From Lachnospiraceae bacterium AF51-6-b8A (GTDB lineage: Bacteria; Bacillota; Clostridia; Lachnospirales; Lachnospiraceae): DNA of 64,000 nt. Positions 31,843 to 41,015 of this stretch are shown piece after piece (position 1 is the first letter of the stretch; each line of letters opens with the position of its first letter). The translations under genes and the position numbers were made by a program. The notes under the pieces are model-generated. The model had not been told where the DNA came from, did no database searches, and saw nothing but the letters and a program-made list of their open reading frames with translations. The stretch is from positions 124,001 through 188,000 of the forward strand of contig JAQCZH010000003.1 of NCBI GenBank assembly GCA_027682585.1, in the 5' to 3' direction.

Positions 31843-33597
31843 CTATCTTCTCGCCTTCAAAAGTGCCTCCCGAAGTTGTTCATCACAGGCATAGATAAAA
31901 AGTCCATCTACTGCCCGCGTCATCAAGACTCTCACCTCATGTTGCAGGAGGATTTGACCGAATTTCTCTTTTGATCCATCACTTAAAGTTCGATTTTGTA
32001 CCGCTTTTGCATTGCAACTTTTACTCGGGTCAAAAACAACTCTGCCCTTCCGATATTTCACGGAAGGACCTAGAATCAGCCCTGCATAGTTCAGATCAAA
32101 TCCCTGAATGGTAAAGGTAGATCCCACTTCATTGATCGTATGTCTTTGCTCAGCCCAGGCCTGTTCTCTGATCTGCGCCCTCTCGCGTTGAGTCAGTTCT
32201 GCCTTGCACTGGTAATTCCAAGGCATCTTCCACTCGCCAACGATAACATTCCAGTACGTTTCCAGGTGATCGCTCGGTCTCTTATTTGCCTTATATTCCC
32301 AGTCATAAGTTGCAATCATGCGGGAGAGGGGCGTGCTATCTGCTTCCGCCTTCTCGCGGATCTCCGATTCCATCTCTCCCGGATTCGAAAAGATCCGAAT
32401 GCAGTAATCTTCTGTCGGCTCCGGAATTGGCTCAATCTGCCTTTTCTTGCTGAAGGCATCAATCCAATTCATCATTTCCTCACCGGCATGCATGCGAAGT
32501 TGACTGTACAAATGAATATAATTTCCCGATTCCCTTGCCTGGCTCCGATAATGATTCAGCAACTGCTGCTCCCAGTATGCTTCCGTTGTCAAAATCTGAT
32601 TCTCGTCAAACATGACAACCGTCACCTTGGCTCGAGCAATAATATCCTCCAGCTGATTTTTCCCCTGATAGGACTGTCTCCCCTGCGTTAGGAGAAGATG
32701 AGCTTCATCGACAAAAATAATATCAACTGGATCATCTGCCGAATGATGATTGATAAAACTTGTTGGTTTTGCCACCAAATCTTCATATTGATCTGTCAGT
32801 CCCAGTTTCTTTACAATCTGCTCATAGACATGAACCTGCTCCTCATGATTGACCAGCAAGCAACAGCGTAAGCCCTTGGAACCAAGATTAAACTTTCCCT
32901 CCTTTGCCAGACAAAATATCTCATAGAAGGTACTGCTATTTAAAACAGTTTTACCGGTTCCCGCCTCTCCCTCAACGAAGATCAGTTGTCCTCTCTTACC
33001 TCCTTCTAAGGCCTTTTTCAGGCGCTCGATGATCCGTTTTCGGGCATCGAACTGCTCTTCCGTCAACTTGTGCAAGGGAGAGGACTTGAATATGGCTAAA
33101 CTACGCAGGAGACTCTCATCCGGAAAGAGCTCTCGGTTATCCCGGTTTAATCTGCTCCAGGCCTTGCTAACTACCTCACTCAATTCTCCCATCGGGTAAT
33201 AGTGATTCTGGGGATTCCCCCGCAAATTATGAATCTGACGAACCTTGGGCACACTGATCATATACTGCATCAGACAATTTTCGACATCGAGTGTCAGCGA
33301 CTTATTAAAATGCTCATGGCCGAGAATATACAGGCTTCCCCCTTTATCTCGCATCTTGCGTTGCCAGGAATTCGGATCCTTCTGCGACACTTCAAAATGT
33401 TCACGACTTCTGCGAAAGACATCATTGGATTCTCCGATATAGACTTCGTATTCGTCTGTATCCTCCCAGCTATGGATGTAAACCGTGGGAAACTCCGCGA
33501 GTATTTCCTTGCTTTCTCCAGAGATCTCCTTTTCAAATTGACCCAGTGCTTTTGGTGTATCTTCTATCTTACGGACCATTGGTTCCGCGATTTCCAT
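31843..33597 (-). CDS. GIY-YIG nuclease plus DUF2075 P-loop ATPase
   Basis: The 584-residue protein starts with a GIY-YIG-like domain (about residues 37-110: FPTVYIHSWEDTDEYEVYIG, then ESNDVFRRSREHF). It continues with a DUF2075/superfamily 1 helicase-like ATPase (about 185-580) with Walker A GEAGTGKTVL, Walker B VDIIFVDEAHLLL, and a C-terminal motif with GSTFTIQGFDLNYAGLIL and VRVLMTRAVDGLFIYA as in UvrD/Schlafen-like proteins. The domain order nuclease-ATPase suggests a nucleic-acid-targeting machine. GGGGGGAT lies upstream. With the MazG-like gene behind it, it forms a compact two-gene unit that I read as a candidate phage-defence pair; direct evidence is lacking. Confidence 0.85.
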   Translation of the reverse strand: MEIAEPMVRKIEDTPKALGQFEKEISGESKEILAEFPTVYIHSWEDTDEYEVYIGESNDVFRRSREHFEVSQKDPNSWQRKMRDKGGSLYILGHEHFNKSLTLDVENCLMQYMISVPKVRQIHNLRGNPQNHYYPMGELSEVVSKAWSRLNRDNRELFPDESLLRSLAIFKSSPLHKLTEEQFDARKRIIERLKKALEGGKRGQLIFVEGEAGTGKTVLNSSTFYEIFCLAKEGKFNLGSKGLRCCLLVNHEEQVHVYEQIVKKLGLTDQYEDLVAKPTSFINHHSADDPVDIIFVDEAHLLLTQGRQSYQGKNQLEDIIARAKVTVVMFDENQILTTEAYWEQQLLNHYRSQARESGNYIHLYSQLRMHAGEEMMNWIDAFSKKRQIEPIPEPTEDYCIRIFSNPGEMESEIREKAEADSTPLSRMIATYDWEYKANKRPSDHLETYWNVIVGEWKMPWNYQCKAELTQRERAQIREQAWAEQRHTINEVGSTFTIQGFDLNYAGLILGPSVKYRKGRVVFDPSKSCNAKAVQNRTLSDGSKEKFGQILLQHEVRVLMTRAVDGLFIYACDEQLREALLKARR

Positions 33598-33801
33598 GCA
33601 ATCCCCCCTGCTTTATTCTCGAAAGGCGTTACAAATATGATACTCCCCCCTTCTTCTTTTCTCAATTCTATTCTCGCAGAAGAGAAGGCATTCCGCACAA
33701 AACTCAACCTCAAAATTTGCGATCTATCACAACACAAAATTGTTTGTCCAATCATCTCCCCCAAAAGCATCCGCCTTCTCTCTCCCGCCTTCAAACATAG
33801 A

Positions 33802-33960
33802 GATATTACAAATGGACCCACAGAGGACTTTCATAACCGAATCAAGGTATCAAAGCGAAGCTCTTACAGAATCCATCAATTTGAAAGACTTCGACCTCTA
33901 CTCTTAATGGCAATGAATTCGCAACTGAAAGCCACGCGGCTCTCAAGGCTGATTTCGTAT
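33802..33960 (+). pseudogene. ISL3-family transposase C-terminal remnant
   Basis: A plus-strand frame reads NGPTEDFHNRIKVSKRSSYR, then IHQFERLRPLLLMAMNSQL. This resembles the conserved C-terminus of ISL3 transposases (SNGPxEGxNxxIK, with the catalytic Glu after Pro). Upstream of it the similarity is lost, so only the tail of an old insertion remains. It occupies the 553-bp interval between the DUF2075 gene and the rhomboid gene; I see no other gene there. Confidence 0.6.
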
Positions 33961-34091
33961 ATCATAAATATGCTAATAGACTACACAACATTCAAATCTA
34001 CTCAGGCACCGGAATAGGATGAGTCCCCACAGAAATCCATGGGCTTCCATCACCGGATCCCTTCAATCTTCATCATCCTAGGTTTTTCCAT

Positions 34092-34121
34092 TAAAAAGAG
34101 CAGTTCTGCCATGAACTGCCC
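34092..34121 (-). terminator. Terminator of the rhomboid gene
   Basis: GCAGTTC at 34100-34106 and GAACTGC at 34113-34119 form a stem with a 6-base loop, followed on the minus strand by TTTTT. It lies 30 bp past the stop. Confidence 0.7.
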
Positions 34122-34150
34122 GAAATTTTAGATAAATCAGATTCTGTTTT

Positions 34151-34717
34151 CTACCCCCTTCTGTTCAGCAGGTAGCCCGTCACGGATCCAACAGCTCCGC
34201 CTACGATATGAGCCATATTGGAGATATTATCCACAACCGTAATTCCCTGATAAACCTGCTGACCTATGTAAATGGCCGCCACAAGCAGAAAGGTCAGAGG
34301 GATCTCCCCCTCTCGAAAACCGGTGAAGGAGGCCAGCACAATGAAGGCAAAGACAATCCCACTGGCTCCGCAGAGAGCCACCCCTGGAAAGAACATATAA
34401 TTGATGATCCCCGTCACAAAAGCGGTGATTACCATGATCTCAATCAAGGTCTTGGATCCGTACTTTTCCTCCAGCATGGGACCCAGAAGCAGGAGGTAAC
34501 TGGCATTTCCAATAAAATGCTGCCAGCCGCTGTGCCCGATCACATGGGTGAAGAAGCGGGGATAGGTCAGAGGATCCAGAAGAGACGAGTGGTAAGTCAT
34601 AAAGAAAAGGCGTGTGCTGACTCCGCCGGTCATCTGGCCCAGGACGACTGAGACAAGGCAGATCAGGCAGAATGTCAAAACGACAGGGGCATTATAGGAT
34701 ATTTTTAATTTTCTCAT
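34151..34717 (-). CDS. Rhomboid family intramembrane serine protease
   Basis: The 188-residue, six-helix membrane protein has the rhomboid catalytic Ser in ALCGASGIVFAF and the His in NISNMAHIVGGAVGSVTGYL, plus HVIGHSGWQHFIGNASYLLL in the second helix region. Rhomboids cleave transmembrane substrates within the bilayer; bacterial substrates are mostly unknown. The ATG at 34717 has AAGGAG upstream (a start 18 bases earlier has none). It is divergent from the OYE operon. Confidence 0.92.
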   Translation of the reverse strand: MRKLKISYNAPVVLTFCLICLVSVVLGQMTGGVSTRLFFMTYHSSLLDPLTYPRFFTHVIGHSGWQHFIGNASYLLLLGPMLEEKYGSKTLIEIMVITAFVTGIINYMFFPGVALCGASGIVFAFIVLASFTGFREGEIPLTFLLVAAIYIGQQVYQGITVVDNISNMAHIVGGAVGSVTGYLLNRRG

Positions 34718-34956
34718 GGTTCTCCTTGTTCTCAATGATCTGATATTTTTCGATGTTGCTATAATCTGTTTTCACTTTATGCTTTCCATACCGTTTTCAA
34801 TGGTATTTTATCACAACTGTGATCCGTGCCGGAAAGACGAAAACACAGGTGCGATGGAAGAAGTCTCTCTTCTATCTAGTTAAAATATGTCAACATGTTA
34901 TAATGGTCAATATAACTAATATTTTTGTTCTTATCAGGTTAAATGGGGGTAACTTT

Positions 34957-37230
34957 ATGGATTATGACGCAAAATTATTAGAGCTCGATGATTTTTTCGG
35001 CAATTGGGTCGGGAATAAATCGGCATTTCCGAGCCAAGAATATGCAAAACTCACAAATTCCCTCTATCCCTATAAGGAACTCTTTTCTCCGATCAAAGTC
35101 AATAAAACGGTTATTAAAAACAGAGTTGTCATGGGGCCAATGGGGAACCTCATGATGTGCGAAGAAACCGGCCGTCCGAATCAAAAAATGCTCGAGTACT
35201 TCTTTGCGAGGGCGAAAGGAGGGGTCGGTCTTCTTACAACCGGTCTGATTCCTGTAAGCCACGGAATTGATCCTACCGTGACTGAGGCGGGAGACAGAAG
35301 TATGTTCCCGAGAATCGACAAGTACAGAACGGTATTCGCCGGGTGGAGAGATCTGGCCCAGGGAGTTCACGCTTACGGCTCCAAAATGTTCGTCCAGATC
35401 ACACCCGGGCTGGGAAGAGTCGGGCCTCCAACTTGCTTTATAACAAAGCATAAGCTTCCAAGATCCGCATCTTTAAATCCAAACTTCTACATTCCTGAGC
35501 TTCCATGTATGAGGCTTACAGATTTCAGCCTGCGAAAAATTGTGAACAACTGCGGGCAGGCGGCAGCCGACGCGAAAGAAATAGGCCTTGACGGCATATA
35601 CCTCCATGGACACGAGGGATATCTGCTGGAACAGCTTACAAATCCGGCGTTTAACAGAAGGCTTCTGGGACGCTACGCGGACCCCGAGCAATTCGGGCTT
35701 GAAATCGTCAGAAAAATCCGGGACAGGGTCGGTTCCGACTATCCTGTCATGTACCGCATTGACCTCTCCCTGGCCCTGAATGAAACCTATCGAGAAAAGA
35801 TGGACACCGTCCCCTCTCTCAGGGAATTCAAGCATGGGCGCAGCATCCAGGCAACACTGTCTTATATGAAGCATCTGGTTGAAGCCGGTGTTGATATGTT
35901 TGACGTTGACATCGGATGCTATGACAACTGGTGGCTTCCTCACCCCCCCGCTGGAATGCCTGCCGGCTGTTTCCTTGATATTTCAAGAATTGCCAGGGAG
36001 TACTTCGCGCAGAATAAGATTCTGTCAAATGCCGGAGAAAAAGTTCCCGTTGTTGCGGTCGGTAAGCTCGGCTATCCGGATCTTGCGGAAAAAGCCCTTC
36101 GAGACGGAGACTGCGACATGGTAATGCTGGCAAGACCCCTTCTCAGCGACGCAGACTGGTGTAAAAAGGCATACAGCGGAAAAGTGAACGAAATTCGCCC
36201 CTGTATCGGATGCCAGGAAGGCTGCGTCAATGAATTCATTCTGGGAGGCCATCCTCAATGCGCCGTCAACCCAAGGACCGGCTTCGAAGACGTCCTCCCA
36301 GAAGAGCTTGCGCCGGCAAAAATCAAGAAGAATATCGCGGTCGCAGGCGCCGGTCCTGCCGGAATTATCTTTGCGTTGACCGCCGCGCAAAGAGGACATA
36401 AGGTGACTCTTTTCGAGAAGAGCGCACAGGTGGGCGGCAAGTTAAATCCGGGAAGCGTACCGAAGATCAAGTTCGACCTGGCAAACTATGTTGATTATCT
36501 GAAGCATCAACTGAAGATGGCGGAAGAGAACTGTGATCTAACCCTGAAATTGAATACAAACGTTGATCCGGACCTTCTCAAAGCAGGAAATTACGACACC
36601 ATCGTATGCGCCTACGGAACCCGTGAAATCGTCCCGCCTTTTGAGGGGTTCGATCAAGTCCACTGGGTCCTCGGCGTTGATCTCCTGGATAATCCCGCTC
36701 TCATGGGAGACGCTCAGAAGATTGCAGTCATCGGAGGAGGCGTAGTCGGATGTGAAACCGCTTACTGGCTGAAATACGAATATGGCAGAGACGTGACCGT
36801 CGTAGAAATGATGCCCGATTTCATGGAGGGCGTATGCACGGCAAACCGAGGACATCTGCTCCATTACCTTGAGAAGGGCGGGGTAAAGCTGATGAACTGT
36901 GCCAGAGTGATTTCTTTTGGAAAGAATCAGGTGCATATCCTCAAGAACAGCTCAGCTGCGGTTCCGAACCCCTACAATACCTGGCAGCCCCTGCTGCCTG
37001 ACAATATTCCCAACCCCCTGGCTAAGAAACCCGGCAATTCCAGAAACCATATCACAGTGGATGCAGACCTGGTGGTTTTGGCACTGGGCGGAAAAGCGGA
37101 TCAAAATCTGTACTTTGCCTGTCTTAAGGACCATCTCGCTCCCGAGATCCTGAATATCGGCGACAGCGAAAGAGCCGGCAGAGTGCTCGAGGCGGCAAGA
37201 GCCGCCTACAGAACAGGCATCCGCGTATAG
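34957..37230 (+). CDS. Old yellow enzyme-type FMN/[4Fe-4S]/FAD oxidoreductase
   Basis: The 757-residue protein has the 2,4-dienoyl-CoA reductase/BaiCD-BaiH layout. An FMN-binding TIM barrel (about residues 20-400) carries the active-site signature HGHEGYLLEQLTNPAFNRR. A [4Fe-4S] motif C-x2-C-x3-C-x11-C (PCIGCQEGC ... QC) lies near residue 415-435. An FAD/NAD(P) module follows with NIAVAGAGPAGIIFAL and KIAVIGGGVVGCETAYWLK. Such enzymes reduce enoates or enoyl-CoA carbon-carbon double bonds with NAD(P)H. It is about 80-100 residues longer than the usual 640-680, mainly by an N-terminal lead of about 45 residues and barrel inserts. Start: ATG at 34957 with GGGGGT upstream. First gene of a seven-gene operon. 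Confidence 0.9.
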   Translation: MDYDAKLLELDDFFGNWVGNKSAFPSQEYAKLTNSLYPYKELFSPIKVNKTVIKNRVVMGPMGNLMMCEETGRPNQKMLEYFFARAKGGVGLLTTGLIPVSHGIDPTVTEAGDRSMFPRIDKYRTVFAGWRDLAQGVHAYGSKMFVQITPGLGRVGPPTCFITKHKLPRSASLNPNFYIPELPCMRLTDFSLRKIVNNCGQAAADAKEIGLDGIYLHGHEGYLLEQLTNPAFNRRLLGRYADPEQFGLEIVRKIRDRVGSDYPVMYRIDLSLALNETYREKMDTVPSLREFKHGRSIQATLSYMKHLVEAGVDMFDVDIGCYDNWWLPHPPAGMPAGCFLDISRIAREYFAQNKILSNAGEKVPVVAVGKLGYPDLAEKALRDGDCDMVMLARPLLSDADWCKKAYSGKVNEIRPCIGCQEGCVNEFILGGHPQCAVNPRTGFEDVLPEELAPAKIKKNIAVAGAGPAGIIFALTAAQRGHKVTLFEKSAQVGGKLNPGSVPKIKFDLANYVDYLKHQLKMAEENCDLTLKLNTNVDPDLLKAGNYDTIVCAYGTREIVPPFEGFDQVHWVLGVDLLDNPALMGDAQKIAVIGGGVVGCETAYWLKYEYGRDVTVVEMMPDFMEGVCTANRGHLLHYLEKGGVKLMNCARVISFGKNQVHILKNSSAAVPNPYNTWQPLLPDNIPNPLAKKPGNSRNHITVDADLVVLALGGKADQNLYFACLKDHLAPEILNIGDSERAGRVLEAARAAYRTGIRV

Positions 37231-37263
37231 ATGAAATCCCTTATGAAAGGATTGACAAAAGAA

Positions 37264-38025
37264 ATGAAACACAAGCCAAAGATCTATGCTCTGACCGGAA
37301 AGGGCGGTGTCGGAAAGACCTCCGTTTCCGCCGCTCTCGTGAAGGTTCTGACCGAAAAATATCCCGACAAAAAGATTCTGGCAATCGACGCGGACCCGGC
37401 AATCGGCCTGGCAACTGCCCTGGGAATCCAGGCTTCTCTCACACTGAATGACATACGAAATGAAATTGTCGCGCACGTGGAAGATGGGAATTCCAAGGCG
37501 GCAATGGAACTGATTTCGGAGTCAAGATACAAAATCGCGGAGGCGATCGTAGAGACAGATTCGTTTGCCTTTCTGGCCATCGGCAGGCCGGAGTCAGCAG
37601 GCTGTTACTGCAGAATCAACGCCTATCTGAAAGAGGTCATCACCATGGTCGCCGATCAGTTCGACTATGTCGTCATCGACGGGGAAGCCGGCATCGAGCA
37701 AATCAACCGAAGAGTCATGGAGAAGGTCACCCACCTGCTTCTGGTAACCGACACCAGCAAAAAGGGGGTTGAAGTCATCAAAACCATAGCCCATGTCGCC
37801 TCCGGCATGGTCTCATACGACGAACTCGGCGTGATTGTAAATCGGGTGGAAGACATGTCAAGAGTCGATAAGCTCGGCCTGGCGGATCTGAAGCTCCTTG
37901 CCGCAATTGCGTCGGATCCCATACTGGCTGAATATGATTTCGAGGGGAGAAGTCTCCTTGAACTTCCCGGTGATTCCGCCGCAGTCAGAGGAGCCGAAAG
38001 GGCATTAGAGAATCTTGGAGGCTGA
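37264..38025 (+). CDS. CooC-like nickel-insertion ATPase
   Basis: The 253-residue MinD/NifH-superfamily ATPase has the deviant Walker A KGGVGKTSVSAAL and the switch/Mg site LAIDADPAIGLATALGI. It also has the CooC-specific C-x-C pair in RPESAGCYCRINAYLK, and FDYVVIDGEAGIEQINRRV. CooC dimers bind Ni2+ or Zn2+ at that C-x-C and mature the Ni-Fe-S centre of carbon monoxide dehydrogenase. No CODH catalytic subunit is present here. The ATG at 37264 is chosen because the P-loop lies close to the N-terminus; an ATG at 37231, right after the previous stop, is the alternative. The stop is 2 bp before the next gene. Confidence 0.88.
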   Translation: MKHKPKIYALTGKGGVGKTSVSAALVKVLTEKYPDKKILAIDADPAIGLATALGIQASLTLNDIRNEIVAHVEDGNSKAAMELISESRYKIAEAIVETDSFAFLAIGRPESAGCYCRINAYLKEVITMVADQFDYVVIDGEAGIEQINRRVMEKVTHLLLVTDTSKKGVEVIKTIAHVASGMVSYDELGVIVNRVEDMSRVDKLGLADLKLLAAIASDPILAEYDFEGRSLLELPGDSAAVRGAERALENLGG

Positions 38026-38027
38026 AT

Positions 38028-39248
38028 ATGAAAGATCTGAAACATATGATTTTCTTCGAGAAAGTCCTCGAAAGCGCCCACAACGACCTGGTCAGACAGG
38101 CCCGGGAAAAGGACGGAAAAATTGCCATCGGCTATACCTGCTTCCATATCCCGGAGGCGATTCTGAATCTGCCCGGATGCTTCTCGGTTCGACTCCGCGC
38201 TCCTTTTATGGGATCCACCGACATTGCGACCTATTATCTGGCCAGCAGCTCATGTGAATTCTCCAGGGCGCTTCTGGAACGGGGCATTGAGGGAGGATAC
38301 CGTTTCCTCGATGCCATTGCGGGCGTGGATATCTGCGAGTGCATGAACCGCTGTTACGAAAACATGGAGCTTCTCGGCTGCGTAGGGGAAGGAAACGGCA
38401 AATTCTTCCTGTCCTATATTGATGTTCCCGGAAAAGACGAGGAGATTTCGGTCGATCACGTCACAGAGCAGCTGCAGAGGAAACTGCTGAAGCCCCTGCA
38501 TGTAAACTACGGCATCGACATATCCGATCAGGCTCTGCGCAAAGCGGTCGAAGATCACAATGAAATCTGCGACCTGATCACGGAAATCGGCAACTTCAGA
38601 AAGCTGGATCCCGCGCCTATCACAGGAGCTGAATTTCACAAAATCTGTCTTGCCACTTATGTCTGTCCCCAGTATCTGATCAAAGACAAACTCAAGGAGA
38701 CCCTGGAAGAAATCCGGACAAGAGCGGCAGATGAGAAGAAATTCAGGGCAAGGCTTGTAATTGTAGGCGGAGAGATCGACGACCCCGAAATGATTGAGCT
38801 CTGCGAGGAAAGCGGAGCGCTGATTGTGGCGGATCGTTTCTGCTATGGTTCCATTCCGGGGAGACAGAGAATTGAACTGAATGACAGAGAAGACGCACTC
38901 TCCCAGATTGTAAGGATCAATATCCGGCAGACCTCCTGCCCCAGGTATATTACGGACAATAAGATTCTCTACCGGCAGGAAGAGGCGAAACAGCTGGCCA
39001 AAGACTACCACGCGGACGGCATTATCTATGAACAGATGAAGTTCTGTACCTACTGGTCCTATGAGAGAACCCTGCAGAGCCATGTGCTGGCTGAGGAGTA
39101 CGGGATTCCCACTCTTTCCATTGACAGACCTTACCGGGCAGGGGCATCCGGTCAGCTCAAAACAAGAGTACAGGCCTTTGTCGAAAGTCTGGAGATCAAA
39201 CAGATCAAGGCGAGAGCCGCGAAGAGGGAGGCTCAACATGTTCAATAA
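38028..39248 (+). CDS. 2-hydroxyacyl-CoA dehydratase-family subunit (HgdB/BcrB-like)
   Basis: The 406-residue protein belongs to the 2-hydroxyacyl-CoA dehydratase/benzoyl-CoA reductase family. Conserved cysteine-bearing segments are GYTCFHIPEAILNLPGCFSV, YLASSSCEFSRALLE, DICECMNRCYENM and ALIVADRFCYGSIPG, which in relatives supply ligands to the active-site cluster. The final third contains DGIIYEQMKFCTYWSYE and GIPTLSIDRPYRAGASGQLK, as in the family's flavodoxin-like domains. These proteins accept one ATP-energised electron from the activase to dehydrate or reduce an acyl-CoA. It overlaps the next subunit gene by 11 bp, so the two form a heterodimer. The substrate is not predictable. Confidence 0.87.
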   Translation: MKDLKHMIFFEKVLESAHNDLVRQAREKDGKIAIGYTCFHIPEAILNLPGCFSVRLRAPFMGSTDIATYYLASSSCEFSRALLERGIEGGYRFLDAIAGVDICECMNRCYENMELLGCVGEGNGKFFLSYIDVPGKDEEISVDHVTEQLQRKLLKPLHVNYGIDISDQALRKAVEDHNEICDLITEIGNFRKLDPAPITGAEFHKICLATYVCPQYLIKDKLKETLEEIRTRAADEKKFRARLVIVGGEIDDPEMIELCEESGALIVADRFCYGSIPGRQRIELNDREDALSQIVRINIRQTSCPRYITDNKILYRQEEAKQLAKDYHADGIIYEQMKFCTYWSYERTLQSHVLAEEYGIPTLSIDRPYRAGASGQLKTRVQAFVESLEIKQIKARAAKREAQHVQ

Positions 39249-40989
39249 GCGAAAAAGCAGGCTTCCTGCGTTGATGGAATGCCTGAGAGGAGCAGCCGCA
39301 GACATCCCATATATGGTCAATGATATGAAGGCTGCCATACCCGCGATTACAAACTACATAAAAGAAAACAAAGAAACCCTGAAAACGCAGGCAGCAGAGG
39401 ACGCAAGGCACTATCTCAAACCGAGATTTCGCCTTCATATTGAAGGAAAGGGCGACTACTATACGGAGGGCTACCGGTCATTGAATCAAAGAGAATGGAA
39501 AGGGGTCAAGGACACCGCCTATGATTTCAGGCGATGGCTGAAACTCTACGGCTATATGCTTGCGACCTTAGGCACTCACCCCTATGCCCTCATGAAGGCC
39601 TTCATCAGATACCCCTGGATGGCGAGCTATCTCACCGCCGCGAACATGATGGATCGGCACAAGCTCGGTCTCAGAGGCAGGCAGCTCAGATACACGGAAG
39701 AACAGTTCTTCGGTGTCATCCACAACTCCGTTGAAGTGATTCTCCACATCATTGAACGGGACGCCAACCTGCACAGCCCCAACAACAGGAGAGCCGCAAG
39801 ACTCAGAGATAAGACAGTCATGTTCGACGAAATGACTCCCTCCATTATCATGGCCGGATTTCCGGACCTTGACTGGATTGATGTCGCCATGTCTCCCGTC
39901 TGCCTTCCGGGAGAAGTGGATCAGTTTGCCAATATTTACTACGTAGACGCAGCCGAACGGCAGGGACTGGCAGCGGATGTATGTCCCCTCCCCTCCGCGG
40001 AAGTAGGATGTGCCATTGTTGATGATTATCCCCGTGTGGGATCCTCCTTTGTGACAAGCTCCATGCCCTGTGACGGCTCCATCGGCGCCGCTCTCTTCAC
40101 CGGCAGATACTTCCATGATCTTCCGCGATTCGCGCTCACGCCTCCGCAGCGTTTTAACGAGCCTGAGACACTTGCGTATGCGGTGAAAGACGTTCGCAAC
40201 TGCATCCATTTCATCGAAAGTACCTATGGCGTCAAATGGAACTGGGATCGTTTCTGGGAAAAAGCCAAGGAATACAATCTCACAACGCAGTGCATGCTCG
40301 ATAAATGGGATGTCAACTGCACGCCCTATCCCCAAGTGACAGGAAGCGCCCTCTCTCTCCAGCGAGAATATGAATTCCAGACCGCGGGATGTCTGGATCC
40401 CTATATGACCAGACAGGATCTTAAGGTCACGGATATGATGCTTCAGGGATACGAAGAAGATAAGCAGGCAGACAGACGCGATTACAAATACCGGGCCATC
40501 GTATGGTGCTGTCCCGCCCACTACTATACGCATTTTACGACCTGGGCCGAACAGGTATGGGGAATCAAAACCCTGGTCGATATGGAGAGTATGCTCAGCC
40601 ACCACTTCTACCATATCGGCGAAAAGGACGCGGCTCTTGCGGATATTGCAATGGCCTATGAACGCATGATGATGCGATCCCACTCTAACGGAGGATACGC
40701 AAACGCTCTGGATGAGTGCTGGAAAATGTGTGAGAAATTCAACGCGAACATCGTCATTATGTACGATCACGTATCCTGCAAGAACTTCGGCGGGCTTCAC
40801 GGCCTCTTCGAAGATCAGGCCCGGGAAAGGGGGATCCATCTGATCTGGGTATCCCATGACCTTATGGATCCGCGTACGGTCTCAAGAAAGGCGATGAGAG
40901 ATGCCGTCAACAAGTACATGGTCAATGTGTTCCGGGAAACGCCTCTGGATCCGACCTATGCTGACTATTCAGATGAACTCACCTGGTAA
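39238..40989 (+). CDS. 2-hydroxyacyl-CoA dehydratase-family subunit, large (HgdA-like)
   Basis: The 583-residue partner subunit has family motifs VAMSPVCLPGEVDQFANIYY, FVTSSMPCDGSIGAALF, AIVWCCPAHYYTHFTTWAEQ, VDMESMLSHHFYHIG and IVIMYDHVSCKNFGGLHGLF. It is longer than typical HgdA (about 410-480 residues) because of a roughly 150-residue N-terminal helical region (LMECLRGAAADIPYMVNDMK onward). GGGAGG precedes the ATG at 39238, which overlaps the previous gene. Together with the preceding subunit and the activase it should form an oxygen-sensitive, ATP-dependent acyl-CoA (or other) reductase/dehydratase. Confidence 0.85.
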   Translation: MFNKRKSRLPALMECLRGAAADIPYMVNDMKAAIPAITNYIKENKETLKTQAAEDARHYLKPRFRLHIEGKGDYYTEGYRSLNQREWKGVKDTAYDFRRWLKLYGYMLATLGTHPYALMKAFIRYPWMASYLTAANMMDRHKLGLRGRQLRYTEEQFFGVIHNSVEVILHIIERDANLHSPNNRRAARLRDKTVMFDEMTPSIIMAGFPDLDWIDVAMSPVCLPGEVDQFANIYYVDAAERQGLAADVCPLPSAEVGCAIVDDYPRVGSSFVTSSMPCDGSIGAALFTGRYFHDLPRFALTPPQRFNEPETLAYAVKDVRNCIHFIESTYGVKWNWDRFWEKAKEYNLTTQCMLDKWDVNCTPYPQVTGSALSLQREYEFQTAGCLDPYMTRQDLKVTDMMLQGYEEDKQADRRDYKYRAIVWCCPAHYYTHFTTWAEQVWGIKTLVDMESMLSHHFYHIGEKDAALADIAMAYERMMMRSHSNGGYANALDECWKMCEKFNANIVIMYDHVSCKNFGGLHGLFEDQARERGIHLIWVSHDLMDPRTVSRKAMRDAVNKYMVNVFRETPLDPTYADYSDELTW

Positions 40990-41015
40990 GAGAGCAGAAA
41001 GGACAAGGTGTCGAT

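Noticed and set aside
39568..40857. Long minus-strand frame opposite the large dehydratase subunit
   Set aside because: It is antisense to a conserved, well-supported gene and is explained by codon bias in the real frame.
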